Assembly: GCF_002895005.1 (NCBI RefSeq)
Contig: NZ_POWF01000007.1
Span: 1 to 64,000 of the forward strand
Length of the DNA: 64,000 bases
From: Hanstruepera neustonica
GTDB taxonomy: Bacteria > Bacteroidota > Bacteroidia > Flavobacteriales > Flavobacteriaceae
Direction of reading: 5' to 3'
Shown: positions 45,479-54,163 of the stretch, piece after piece
Layout: the number at the start of each line of letters is the position of its first letter
Position numbering within the stretch: the first letter of the stretch is position 1
Position numbers and translations under genes: made by a program
The notes under the pieces: generated by a model
Told to the model about the DNA's origin: nothing
The model's database searches: none
The model's input: only the letters and a program-made list of their open reading frames with translations

Positions 45479-46873
45479 ATGAAATCATCTTACACGCTTT
45501 CTGTACTGCTTTTAGCGCTTTTTTTAAATTTTAATTTAGGCTTTTCACAAGAAAACCCTTTAAGTCAAACCTATAAACAAGAAGTCATCACCAAGCTTTC
45601 GCAACTCATGAACGATCGCTACGTGTTTCCTGATGTTGCCAAAGCCACCGAAACCCATTTAAAAAACCAATTGGCGGCTGGACACTTTGACTCCTTTACT
45701 ACGTATGAAGCCTTTGCCGCTGCCCTCACCGAAAGTGTGCAAAGCATCAATAAAGACAAACACATGCGTATTCGAACGAATCCGCCGTATGTAGCGCCCG
45801 ACAATTCTCCGGAGCGTGCCATTGAAGAACAACTGGACCGCATGAACCGCACTCGTTGGTACAATGCGGGTTTTGTAGATGTAAAAGTGATACCCGGCAA
45901 TGTGGGCTATCTGGATTTACGAGGCTTTTCTGGTTTGGAAAATGGCCAAGCCCATGCCGATGCCGCCATGCAGTTTATCTCGCGTGCTGATGCGATTATT
46001 ATAGACCTGACCCAAAATGGTGGTGGTAGCCCCCGAATGGTGCAATATCTTTGCAGTTATTTCTTTGACGACCACAGACACCTGAACAGCCTTTACTGGC
46101 GTGAAGGTGATGTGACTGAAGAATTCTGGACCCTCGATAAGGTAAACGGTATCAAGTTACCCGATGTGCCTTTGTTTGTTATGACCAGCAACCGCACGTT
46201 TTCCGGTGCCGAAGAATTCTCCTATAATATGCAAACCCAAAAGCGTGCGACCTTGGTAGGTCAAACAACTGGTGGTGGCGCCAACCCTGGCGGAACCATG
46301 CCTATTAATGAAAACCTGAATGTGTTTATTCCCAGTGGGCGTGCTATCAACCCGATAACCCAAACCAACTGGGAAGGTGTTGGTGTGGTACCCGAAGTAA
46401 AAACCACTCCAGAAGATACCTATCAAACTACATTGGATCTCGCTGTAGAAGCTGCCAAAAACTATCGTGCCAAACGGGATGCGCACTTTACCCAATTATT
46501 GCAAGACCTGAACAGGCAGTTGGAACAATACACAGCCGGTAGCTCTGAGACGGCTATTTATAACCAGCTCAAAGTTTGCCAAGAAGCGACACTATTGGAT
46601 GAAGGTGGAATTAATAATTTAGGCTATACCTATTTAATGGAACACCAAAAGCCTCAAATAGCCACGTGTATTTTTAAAGCCAATACCCTATTGTATCCTG
46701 ACTCGCCTAATGTGTATGATAGCTATGCCGAAAGCTTGCTGGCTCAAGGTGACAAAAAGGCTGCTTTAAGCAATTACGAAAAAGCCGTGGCACTGGCTAC
46801 CTCACAGGAACATCCGAATTTGGATTTGTTTCAAGAGAATTTACAAAACGCCAAACAACGATTGCAAGACTAG
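45479..46873 (+). CDS. S41 family peptidase (IRBP/tail-specific type) with TPR end
   Basis: 464 aa with a signal peptide (ending GFSQ). The N-terminal helical domain (about 25-110) is followed by the S41 core: GYLDLRGFS, ADAIIIDLTQNGGGSP and TSNRTFSGAEEFSYNMQ, whose Ser is the likely nucleophile, then LVGQTTGGGANPGG. The PDZ domain of CtpA is absent, as in the retinoid-binding-like subgroup. The C-terminus (about 375-460) has TPR-like helices (PNVYDSYAESLLAQGDKKAALSNYEKAVAL). A periplasmic peptidase of unknown substrate. Confidence 0.88.
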   Translation: MKSSYTLSVLLLALFLNFNLGFSQENPLSQTYKQEVITKLSQLMNDRYVFPDVAKATETHLKNQLAAGHFDSFTTYEAFAAALTESVQSINKDKHMRIRTNPPYVAPDNSPERAIEEQLDRMNRTRWYNAGFVDVKVIPGNVGYLDLRGFSGLENGQAHADAAMQFISRADAIIIDLTQNGGGSPRMVQYLCSYFFDDHRHLNSLYWREGDVTEEFWTLDKVNGIKLPDVPLFVMTSNRTFSGAEEFSYNMQTQKRATLVGQTTGGGANPGGTMPINENLNVFIPSGRAINPITQTNWEGVGVVPEVKTTPEDTYQTTLDLAVEAAKNYRAKRDAHFTQLLQDLNRQLEQYTAGSSETAIYNQLKVCQEATLLDEGGINNLGYTYLMEHQKPQIATCIFKANTLLYPDSPNVYDSYAESLLAQGDKKAALSNYEKAVALATSQEHPNLDLFQENLQNAKQRLQD

Positions 46874-47024
46874 AACGAACCTCACAGGGATTGTTTTAAT
46901 GGGTTAAGCTTTTTAAGTATTTGGTTTCTGAATTATTTTAGAGTACCGAAAGGCACTCTGCATATTTTAGTAAATTGTTATTTTTAAACCCTTTTACAAA
47001 AACCCACCGAAGAAACCTTTTGAT

Positions 47025-47837
47025 ATGCGTAGATATTTAGGATTGCTATTCATGAGTGTACTATTTTGGAATTGTACCCAACAAAAAAAGGAATTGGTCC
47101 TACTGGGTACTGTTCATCAACCCGTAGCAAATTTTACACCGGACAGCCTGTATAATATTCTGGTTAAAATCAAGCCCGACCTCATCCTATTTGAAGTAGA
47201 TTCTTCTTTTTTTACAAAAAACTTTGAATTTAAAAAAACCTGGGATAGCAATGAAAATATTGCCACGGTAACATACATGAACACTTTTGATGTGGATGTG
47301 AGACCCTACGAATTTACGGGACGCAATGCATACCGCTTAAAAATAGGGTCCAGGCCAACCGATAGTAAGGCATCCCAATTGTTAGATAGTCTTTACAAAA
47401 ACAAGCAACTGAACGCTTTGGATACTAAAATCTATGAGCGCTTTCTTAATATAAATGATTCGTTAAATGCATTTGCCTATTTAGGAGCTCGGGCATTTAA
47501 TAGCGCGGAAACCGACAACACAGCTTCTATGAGGCAAGCTTATCAATACAAAGATTTGTTGGGCATTATGGATAAATACCCGATTTTTCATGAAACCTAT
47601 TATGTGAAACCAGATGGTGATAGCATTAGTTATTTTGAGGGGTATAAAAGAGCCTCTGAATTTTGGGATTTAAGAAACCAGACCATGGCTAAAAACATTC
47701 TACATTTTATCCAGGATGCTGATTACCAAAGAATTGTGGTGTTGAACGGTTATTTTCACCGGTATTACTTGAATGCCTTAATAAAGCCTAAGCAGGATTC
47801 TTTAAATTTCATGGTCAAAGAATTTTATGATTATTAA
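47025..47837 (+). CDS. TraB/PrgY-like lipoprotein, putative
   Basis: 270 aa. Lipoprotein signal with lipobox LFWNC (Cys about 17). The N-terminal LVLLGTVHQP and the C-terminal IVVLNGYFHRYYL, both with a conserved His or Gly-His pair, together with DLILFEVDSSF, look like the TraB/PrgY/GumN (TIKI) metalloprotease superfamily, though this is only a resemblance. If correct, the protein would be a periplasmic peptidase. It ends about 110 bases before the cassette array. Confidence 0.55.
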   Translation: MRRYLGLLFMSVLFWNCTQQKKELVLLGTVHQPVANFTPDSLYNILVKIKPDLILFEVDSSFFTKNFEFKKTWDSNENIATVTYMNTFDVDVRPYEFTGRNAYRLKIGSRPTDSKASQLLDSLYKNKQLNALDTKIYERFLNINDSLNAFAYLGARAFNSAETDNTASMRQAYQYKDLLGIMDKYPIFHETYYVKPDGDSISYFEGYKRASEFWDLRNQTMAKNILHFIQDADYQRIVVLNGYFHRYYLNALIKPKQDSLNFMVKEFYDY

Positions 47838-47949
47838 AGCTTCATGCTTTGTTAGGACTTTTCACGGGTTAGACTGAAGGAAATTTTAAGAAGCCAAAAA
47901 CTACGTACAAGTGCGTATGGGCAAAATAGATAAAATTAAGTAGATTTGA

Positions 47950-48040
47950 GTATCTGTATAACATAACGATGATGTTATCCACTCGATTTGGGTGTATATA
48001 TAATAAATATAACATTACTAGTGATGTTATTCATACGTTG
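47950..48040 (+). repeat. attC-like imperfect palindrome at the start of the cassette array
   Basis: The left arm (47950-47980, GTATCTGTATAACATAACGATGATGTTAT) and the right arm (48007-48040, ATAACATTACTAGTGATGTTATTCATAC) pair as an imperfect inverted repeat. Each arm is itself a small palindrome (47958-47978 and 48009-48030). The site ends with CGTTGGCAG 10-15 bases before the first cassette gene. Confidence 0.55.
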
Positions 48041-48053
48041 GCAGTAAGCTAAA

Positions 48054-48902
48054 ATGAACGAAACACATAAAAAACAAATTAGGATTCATTCAATAATTAT
48101 TTTAATTGGAATTTTAATTATCATAGTATTTGGAAATGAAACTTCTTGGTTGAGATACTTTAACATTTTAGCTATCTTCATAATATTGAGAAGTTTAATT
48201 TGGTTTATTTCTAACTCAGAAGAATTACTATTTTACATTTTTCCAACAAAAACAATCCGCGAAAAAAAACCAAAACTAAAAGATAAAATTTGGAGTCATA
48301 TATCAATGGTTTTATTTTTTTCTGGATTAGTGTTTTTAATATTTCAAATGAGCAATATTGAGAATATAATTGAGGAATCGAGTTTTTGGAAAAATTTTGG
48401 CATTTTAGGATTTAGTTTCAGTTTAGTTTGCCTGTTTTTCCTAAATAAATTTCAACCTTCAGTATTTAGTGAAAGTGGAAGAAGATATTCTGTTATTTTC
48501 GGTTTTGTTTTTGGCTTAACAGGTTTGACTATTTCAACATCAAGTTTTCTGAATAAAAAAAATGCCAAAAAAGAAACTATACAATCTGAATTTACTATTA
48601 GCCGAAAAAGTACTGGCGGAAAAAAGAATAAATCACATTGGATTTTTATTACAATAAAGCAATCTGAAAGAAGATTTGAAATAAAACCAAACTTATGGAA
48701 TAATTTAAAAGTTGGAGATAGAGTTTTAATAAAGCTACAAAAAGGATATTATGAATACGATTTTGTGACTGAAATAAAGCCTACTGCCAACACTGGCTAT
48801 AATTCAGCGTGGCTTATGCCCTATTCTGGAAAATATGTAAATTTAATCAAGCTGATTTCTTACGCGGAATGTCCTTCGGACGATTCCACGCCGAAATCAT
48901 AG
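48054..48902 (+). CDS. Hypothetical membrane protein, putative cassette gene 1
   Basis: 282 aa, AT-rich and unlike its neighbours in base use. There are about five hydrophobic segments in residues 10-165, then a soluble beta-rich tail (about 180-265: HWIFITIKQSERRFEIKPNLW, VGDRVLIKLQKGYYEYDF), which may be OB-like. I do not recognise a family. Its last 35-38 codons lie inside the attC-like palindrome at 48789, so the C-terminus (about YNSAWLMP onwards) is encoded by the recombination site itself. Confidence 0.6.
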   Translation: MNETHKKQIRIHSIIILIGILIIIVFGNETSWLRYFNILAIFIILRSLIWFISNSEELLFYIFPTKTIREKKPKLKDKIWSHISMVLFFSGLVFLIFQMSNIENIIEESSFWKNFGILGFSFSLVCLFFLNKFQPSVFSESGRRYSVIFGFVFGLTGLTISTSSFLNKKNAKKETIQSEFTISRKSTGGKKNKSHWIFITIKQSERRFEIKPNLWNNLKVGDRVLIKLQKGYYEYDFVTEIKPTANTGYNSAWLMPYSGKYVNLIKLISYAECPSDDSTPKS

Positions 48903-48913
48903 CCCAACCGTTG
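48789..48913 (+). repeat. attC-like imperfect palindrome overlapping the 3' end of cassette gene 1
   Basis: The left arm AACACTGGCTATAATTCAGCGTGG (48789-48812) pairs with the right arm CCACGCCGAAATCATAGCCCAACCGTT (48886-48912), GGCTATAATT-CAGCGTGG against GGCTATGATTTCGGCGTGG. A second hairpin (GGAATGTCC-TTC-GGACGATTCC, about 48865-48886) is nested at its right side. It begins AAC and ends GTT. It is the longest and best-paired site of the array. Confidence 0.65.
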
Positions 48914-48922
48914 TAAAATATT

Positions 48923-49282
48923 ATGACCAAACCCATAAGAATAGTTGATGACAACATTGAATTAGAACTTTATACTGGAATTTTTGGTGTATATGTTCTA
49001 GGAGGTTGGGATGTTGTTGTGGATGACTTCACTTTTGACCTGACAAATACTGAAACAGGCAGAATAATTAAACCAAAAGGTACGCAATGGAGATTACAAT
49101 CTTATGAATTTGGAAAAAGAGCAAAAAAAATAATGACTCTTGACATACCAGAAAAGGGGAATTATTTAGTTGAATTTAAAAATCAGAACAGTTTAAAAGT
49201 TTGGAAAGCGAGTTTACCAATAATTAATAGATTGATTAATCAGCCGATAGAAAAACAATGGATTCAGATTTTAATTAAATAA
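48923..49282 (+). CDS. Hypothetical protein, putative cassette gene 2
   Basis: 119-aa protein with alternating strands (IELELYTGIFGVYVLGGWDVVVDDFTFDLT) that suggest a beta-sandwich, and no signal peptide. No family recognised. It starts 10 bases after the GTT end of the preceding palindrome and stops 11 bases before the next AAC. It is AT-rich like the flanking cassettes. Confidence 0.62.
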   Translation: MTKPIRIVDDNIELELYTGIFGVYVLGGWDVVVDDFTFDLTNTETGRIIKPKGTQWRLQSYEFGKRAKKIMTLDIPEKGNYLVEFKNQNSLKVWKASLPIINRLINQPIEKQWIQILIK

Positions 49283-49293
49283 TAACGTTTTAC

Positions 49294-49362
49294 AACACCG
49301 TTTATAGCTCATTGCGGCTGAATTCCTAATCGGAATTCATTGCAAAATGCTATCATTCGGTT
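49294..49362 (+). repeat. attC-like imperfect palindrome between cassette genes 2 and 3
   Basis: The left arm AACACCGTTTATAGCTCATTGC is opposed by GCAAAATGCTATCATTCGGTT, with a perfect GAATTCC-TAAT-CGGAATTC type hairpin at the tip (about 49319-49338). It begins AAC (11 bases after a stop codon) and ends GTT. A further stem GGTTACGG...CCGCAACC follows (49359-49394) in the leader of cassette gene 3. Confidence 0.6.
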
Positions 49363-49432
49363 ACGGCAAAAATTATAACTAATTTTCCGCAACCAACCAT
49401 ACACAAAATCATAATAAACAATTATTCAAGAA

Positions 49433-50194
49433 ATGAATAAACTCTATAAATATTACTCAATTAACAATTTATCAGTCGCTTCACTTACCAATGGATATTG
49501 CTGGTACTCAAATCCAAATTCATTTAATGACCCATTTGATACAAAAATAATTCAGTGCGAACTACTTCAGGATTTAAGCTTTTCAAAAGAGAAAATATTA
49601 TGTCTCTCTGCTATCAATGACAATTTATTAATGTGGGCACATTATACCCAGTCACATAAAGGTTTTTGTATTGAATTTAGCGATCATACTGATGAAGAAC
49701 TTGTGAAATTAAAGTCAAAAGGAATCTTCCCAAATGAAAGTAATGACAAATTATCAATTGTTAGAAATGCCAGAGAAGTAGAATACAAATCTACAGAAGA
49801 AATCGAAGAATATATTGCTGATATCCCTTCTACAAATGATGAATTTTTAAAATTATACCATAATCTTGATGTAGAAAAACAAGCTGCTTTAATAAAGAAG
49901 ATTCAAAAAACTTCATTTATAAAACATAAAGATTGGAGCTACGAAAAAGAATACAGAATAATAAATACAAGTAGAAACTTAATAAGATTCCCAGGTAACA
50001 TTTCAGGTGTGTTTTTTGGGATGAATATGTCAAGTATTGAAAAAAGAATGATTGGTATGATTTTAAGTCCAGATTTAAAAAATAGAATCAAATTTTACCA
50101 AATGTATCGTCCTCATAACAAGTACTCCCTGAAGTATCGAGATTTTGATTTAAAAAAAGATTTACCTGATTTTGGAGAATCTCTGATAGCTTGA
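49433..50194 (+). CDS. DUF2971 domain protein, putative cassette gene 3
   Basis: 253 aa, matching DUF2971 over its whole length: LYKYYSINNLSVASL, WYSNPNSFNDPFDTK, LMWAHYTQSHKGFCIEF and the late KDWSYEKEYRII. The family has no fixed function; members occur scattered in accessory regions and have been met near phage-defence genes. It is AT-rich like the rest of the array and ends 11 bases before a half-site at 50206. Confidence 0.75.
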   Translation: MNKLYKYYSINNLSVASLTNGYCWYSNPNSFNDPFDTKIIQCELLQDLSFSKEKILCLSAINDNLLMWAHYTQSHKGFCIEFSDHTDEELVKLKSKGIFPNESNDKLSIVRNAREVEYKSTEEIEEYIADIPSTNDEFLKLYHNLDVEKQAALIKKIQKTSFIKHKDWSYEKEYRIINTSRNLIRFPGNISGVFFGMNMSSIEKRMIGMILSPDLKNRIKFYQMYRPHNKYSLKYRDFDLKKDLPDFGESLIA

Positions 50195-50205
50195 AAAAAA
50201 CACTT

Positions 50206-50222
50206 AACATCGACTATAGGTA
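50206..50222 (+). repeat. Half attC-like site
   Basis: AACATCGACTATAGG matches the left-end pattern AACAYYGNYTATARN of the three complete sites, 11 bases after the stop of cassette gene 3. No pairing right arm with GTT is seen within the next 130 bases, so the site may have decayed or been cut. Confidence 0.4.
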
Positions 50223-50352
50223 ATTGCTTGTTTCGCCTAGTAGGTATCAACAGCATTATATTCCTAATTTCCTGTTAAAAACAGCCTAACCTATCCCCTT
50301 TTACACCCAGCCTTTGTATCTTTAAGAAACCGCTTTCTTAAAACCCCACACG

Positions 50353-51216
50353 ATGGCAACCCATAACCCACTCGATAGACGTTCCAGCCTCAAGCTGGGA
50401 GCTTTGGCCGTATTGGGTTTGGCCATACCCAAAGTGGGATTTACAAACAACACCTCTAACTTATTTATCCCAAAAACCCAAGATACGGTTCCCGAGCATT
50501 TTCCTAATATACCACCAGAGGTTATCAGTGAGGTAGTTGGGAAATCGCATTTTGATTTGGATGCAGTTAAAGCATTGGTAGATAAACGTCCTGAACTGGC
50601 ACGCTCGGTTTGGGAATGGCGTTTTGGGGATTTTGAGTCGGCTATTGGTGCGGCTTCACATGTAGGCCGGCGTGATATTGCCCTATACCTAATTAAAAAA
50701 GGCGCACGCCCTACCCTGTTTACCTTTGCCATGCTGGGGCATTATGAGGCGGTGAAAGCTACAGTAGAAGCTTCGCCAGGTATTCAGCAAACCATGGGTC
50801 CGCATGGTATTAGTCTGTTGGACCATGCACTAAATGGCAAGCGTATGCAAAATAGTATGACCGTAATTGAAAATGAGAACCTGGAACGCACCATAGACTA
50901 CTTAAGTAACTTGGGAAATGCTAGCGGTCCTGACTATATAGACGTTTCGCCTGAAGACCAACAGCAATATCTCGGCGATTACAAATACGGAAACGATGAC
51001 ACGGATGGGTTTACCATAGCCATTAACATGCGAAAACTATTATCGTTAGGTCCTATTGGTGGGTTTGGTGGTGCACTCTATAAACTAGGTGACAACCTAT
51101 TTACCTATAATGGGGCACCATCGGTACAGATAACATTTGACATTGAAAATGGTGTGGTGCAATCACTTACCTTAACCGATCCAGATGTGCAAGTGACCGC
51201 CAAAAAGGTGTCGTGA
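50353..51216 (+). CDS. Ankyrin-repeat protein with a twin-arginine-like signal
   Basis: 287 aa. The N-terminus DRRSSLKLGALAVLGLAI resembles a Tat signal (RR followed by polar and Leu-Lys residues), suggesting export of a folded protein. Ankyrin-type repeats follow at about 70-155 (HFDLDAVKALVDKRPELARSVW, GRRDIALYLIKKGARPTLF). The C-terminal part (about 200-285) is a beta domain (DYKYGNDDTDGFTIAINMRKL). Function unknown. A TATCTTTA -7-like box lies at 50317-50324, with 28 bases before the start. Confidence 0.72.
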   Translation: MATHNPLDRRSSLKLGALAVLGLAIPKVGFTNNTSNLFIPKTQDTVPEHFPNIPPEVISEVVGKSHFDLDAVKALVDKRPELARSVWEWRFGDFESAIGAASHVGRRDIALYLIKKGARPTLFTFAMLGHYEAVKATVEASPGIQQTMGPHGISLLDHALNGKRMQNSMTVIENENLERTIDYLSNLGNASGPDYIDVSPEDQQQYLGDYKYGNDDTDGFTIAINMRKLLSLGPIGGFGGALYKLGDNLFTYNGAPSVQITFDIENGVVQSLTLTDPDVQVTAKKVS

Positions 51217-51310
51217 TGACATCTCTCTAAATTAATATCACTCGAATTAGTTCCTTTTTTATGAAATAAGCTATATTTTTAGCTGGATTGTATTTGTTGA
51301 CCAACCAACC

Positions 51311-52576
51311 ATGAAACATTTACTCACCCTTATAGTGCTATTACAAGTTATTCTTGTTTTTGGACAAGAACCTGCTGTCCCTAACAAACTTTATTTGACA
51401 CCGGAACTGTTGTTTGGCATCACGGGCGAAGCCAATACCGGTTTCCCAGAAACCAAACTACAAAAACAATTAAGCCTTAATGTGGCTTGGAACAACAGTC
51501 AAAACGCCCAAACCTGGGCCAGATTGCTCAATGCACCAAAAACAGGCTTGAGTTTGGGATTCACCGATTTTGGTAATCCTGATGCGGTTGGTTACGCTGT
51601 TTCCGTTTTGCCATTTATGGAATTTGGTCTTTTTAAAAAACAGACATTCCATATACACGTGGGTACGGGATTTTCATACTTTAATACCCAGTACGACCCA
51701 GTGCGTAATCCCAATAACAAAGCTATTTCAACCGACTTTACATGGTCGTTTAAACTCCTGACTTATTATTCGGTATTTCGTACCCAACATATCAACTGGC
51801 GACTGGCTGCTGGGTATTTTCATCATTCTAACGGTCATATTAAACTACCTAATCAAGGGCTCAATTCCTTTTTGGTGAGTATTTCGGCCGAAATAGGTGT
51901 TGTCAAGCAGTTGCATAATACTGTATTAGATGATGTGGCTGTTGATGCCGAATCAAAAGGCACCCAACAGTATTATGCCTGGCGGTTTGGTTATGGTAAA
52001 AACGCTCTTTCCAGAACCTTTAATGATGCCAATCCTGTATACACGTTTTCCGGTGAATATGGCAAGATATTCAATGGCATTTATAAAGTGGGTATTGGCT
52101 TTTACTATCGCTTTTACCAGAATTACTACAACTATATTGTGGACAACGAATCCTTGGTTCAGGATGGACAGGAATTTGATCATTTTAAAGAACGGCCGTT
52201 TTGGAGTGCCTCTAACCTTGGGTTGAGCATTAATGGTGAGTTGTTATTAAACCATGTGGGTATTGAGGTTCAGGTTGGATTTAATGTTTATAAACCGGCT
52301 TACGCTTTGGACTGGCGCATTAATCAGGGTTGGGAAATTGTACCTAGAGAGATTCCCGAAAACAGTAATATAGAATTGGGTGAATACAATACCTATTACC
52401 ATATCAAGCATTTGATTTCCTCGCGCTTGGGTCTGAAATATTATTTGATTGGCACACAAAAACAGCCGAAACACAATTTATACGTAGGCGCGTTTATTAA
52501 TGCTAATTTAGGTCAAGCGGATTTTACTGAAATTGCCATGGGTTATGTGCATACTTTTAAAAAGGCTTCCCTCTAG
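51311..52576 (+). CDS. Acyloxyacyl hydrolase / lipid A 3-O-deacylase-like outer-membrane protein
   Basis: 421 aa with a signal peptide (ending QVILVFGQ). The central part (about 160-190: WRLAAGYFHHSNGHIKLPNQGLNSF) has the HxSNG motif of the PagL-like acyloxyacyl hydrolases, where His and Ser act on the lipid A acyl chain. The rest is an amphipathic beta-barrel. It should modify lipid A in the outer membrane; the enzyme family is large and not all are active. Confidence 0.75.
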   Translation: MKHLLTLIVLLQVILVFGQEPAVPNKLYLTPELLFGITGEANTGFPETKLQKQLSLNVAWNNSQNAQTWARLLNAPKTGLSLGFTDFGNPDAVGYAVSVLPFMEFGLFKKQTFHIHVGTGFSYFNTQYDPVRNPNNKAISTDFTWSFKLLTYYSVFRTQHINWRLAAGYFHHSNGHIKLPNQGLNSFLVSISAEIGVVKQLHNTVLDDVAVDAESKGTQQYYAWRFGYGKNALSRTFNDANPVYTFSGEYGKIFNGIYKVGIGFYYRFYQNYYNYIVDNESLVQDGQEFDHFKERPFWSASNLGLSINGELLLNHVGIEVQVGFNVYKPAYALDWRINQGWEIVPREIPENSNIELGEYNTYYHIKHLISSRLGLKYYLIGTQKQPKHNLYVGAFINANLGQADFTEIAMGYVHTFKKASL

Positions 52577-52683
52577 TTTAGACCTTTAAAATAAATATCC
52601 TTTTCCCGAAACAATATACCTGAATTCCCTATCTTTAGGAAGACTATTTTATTTAGAATGAACAGCTTAACATTACGCCAATC

Positions 52684-53142
52684 ATGAAACAATTAGTATA
52701 TAGCATCACCGTTGATGCATCCGCCAAGAAAGTTTATGATACCATGCTAGGCCTAGAAAATATTAACACCTATGAGCAGTGGACGGCTGCTTTTAATCCC
52801 ACCTCAACCTATGAAGGCAGCTGGGACAAGGGTTCCAAAATTTACTTTGTGGGCACCGATGGCGATGGCAATCGCGGTGGTATGGTATCCGAAATAGCCG
52901 AAAATATCCCCAATGAATACGTGTCCATCAGGCACTATGGGATTTTAAAAGGTGAAACTGAAATTACCGAAGGTCCTGAAGTAGAACCATGGGCTGGTGG
53001 TTTGGAAAACTACCGCTTTACCGAAACAGATGGTAAAACCACGATTTCTGTAGAAACCGACAGTGACAGCGAATATGAAAGCTACTTTAATGAGACCTGG
53101 CCCAAGGCCTTACAAGTCCTCAAAGAGCTTGTTGAAGGATAA
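52684..53142 (+). CDS. SRPBCC family protein (START-like, AHSA1)
   Basis: 152 aa, beginning with the typical SITVDASAKKVYDTMLGLENINTYEQW and continuing with a helix-grip fold (YFVGTDGDGNRGGMVSEIAENIP, TISVETDSDSEYESYFNETWPKALQVLKELVE). A hydrophobic-ligand-binding fold; ligand unknown. A TATCTTTA -7-like box is at 52630-52637. The TfoX gene follows after 6 bases. Confidence 0.82.
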   Translation: MKQLVYSITVDASAKKVYDTMLGLENINTYEQWTAAFNPTSTYEGSWDKGSKIYFVGTDGDGNRGGMVSEIAENIPNEYVSIRHYGILKGETEITEGPEVEPWAGGLENYRFTETDGKTTISVETDSDSEYESYFNETWPKALQVLKELVEG

Positions 53143-53148
53143 TTTATT

Positions 53149-53514
53149 ATGGCTTACGATGCGTTTTTAGCCGATAGAATCCGGCAACAGTTACATGAAA
53201 AACATATTGGCTTTACCGAGCTGAAAATGATGGGTGGTTTGTGTTTTAAAGTAGATGATAAAATGCTCTGTGGCATTCATATTGATAAAAAGTATGGTGA
53301 TAGCCTCCTGATGGCCCGAATTGGTGAAGAAACCTATAAAAATGAAATAGACAAACGTTATTGCTTACCCATGGATTTTACAGGCAGACCTATGAAAGGT
53401 TATATTTTTGTCACACCCGACGGGTTTGATCAAGATAGTCAATTAGCCTATTATCTTGATTTGTGTTTAGCCTATAATCCGCTTGCTAAAGCTAGTAAGC
53501 GCCAAAACCGATAA
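53149..53514 (+). CDS. TfoX/Sxy N-terminal domain protein
   Basis: 121 aa, the TfoX N-terminal fold: FTELKMMGGLCFKVDDKMLCGIH, LMARIGEETYKN, MDFTGRPMKGYIFVTPDGF. In Proteobacteria Sxy controls competence with CRP; stand-alone proteins like this in Bacteroidota have unknown roles. It follows the SRPBCC gene by 6 bases, a frequent pairing. Confidence 0.82.
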   Translation: MAYDAFLADRIRQQLHEKHIGFTELKMMGGLCFKVDDKMLCGIHIDKKYGDSLLMARIGEETYKNEIDKRYCLPMDFTGRPMKGYIFVTPDGFDQDSQLAYYLDLCLAYNPLAKASKRQNR

Positions 53515-53571
53515 CCATATTTTACGGGATAGCCGAAACCCGATATCAGTAGGCACTAAACAACCAGAATT

Positions 53572-54099
53572 ATGAAAACACGAACCAGCAAATCCATCTT
53601 TATCACAATTGTTACTTTGGTTTTTGGTCTTCAAAGCTGTGACCAAAAACAACAGGAAACCATTCAAGAAGTTGAAGAAGTCGTTGAAGAAGTAGCAGTC
53701 GTAGAACCTGAAAAACCAGATTATTTTATGTTACGCCCCGAAGTGGAAAAGGCCTATGGTTATACCCATGCCGTAAAAATTGGGCATGATATTAAAATAT
53801 CGGGTGCTGTGAGTATGGATGATGAAGGGAACCCGACAGCCATTGGCGACCTTGAACAACAAATGAAAAACTGTTATGCCGATTTGGAAAAAATTCTAAA
53901 CCACTATGGCTGTACTTTTGATGATGTGATTGTGGAAAATATTTTTACCACAAACATGGCATTAATGCTGGAAAAATCAGCTTACCGTGCCGAAATTTAC
54001 AAAAACCATTTCCCAACGGGTTCTTGGCTGGGCGTAAAAGAATTGGCGCTTCCGGAATTTATGGTGGAAATCGAATTGGAAGTTTATAAGCCGGAATAA
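53572..54099 (+). CDS. RidA-like protein with a lipoprotein signal
   Basis: 175 aa. A lipobox LQSCDQ at about 22-24 would anchor the protein in a membrane, followed by an acidic linker (VEEVVEEVAVVEPE) and a RidA/YjgF domain (about 60-170: GYTHAVKIGHDIKISGAVSMD, NCYADLEKILNHYGCTFDDVIVENIFTT). The RidA family deaminates reactive enamines in the cytosol; a lipidated version must act in the envelope. The Arg that binds the substrate is not clear at the usual place near NIFTTNM. Next to an exported amidohydrolase. Confidence 0.78.
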   Translation: MKTRTSKSIFITIVTLVFGLQSCDQKQQETIQEVEEVVEEVAVVEPEKPDYFMLRPEVEKAYGYTHAVKIGHDIKISGAVSMDDEGNPTAIGDLEQQMKNCYADLEKILNHYGCTFDDVIVENIFTTNMALMLEKSAYRAEIYKNHFPTGSWLGVKELALPEFMVEIELEVYKPE

Positions 54100-54163
54100 T
54101 TTTTTTAGGCAACTGATTCCATTAATATCCAATTTTAAATAATCAACTTTTTACATACAAACC

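Noticed and set aside
47950-50222. Prophage or integrative element
   Set aside because: No integrase, structural, replication or mobilisation genes and no long direct repeats at the ends; the palindromes between single genes fit cassettes better.
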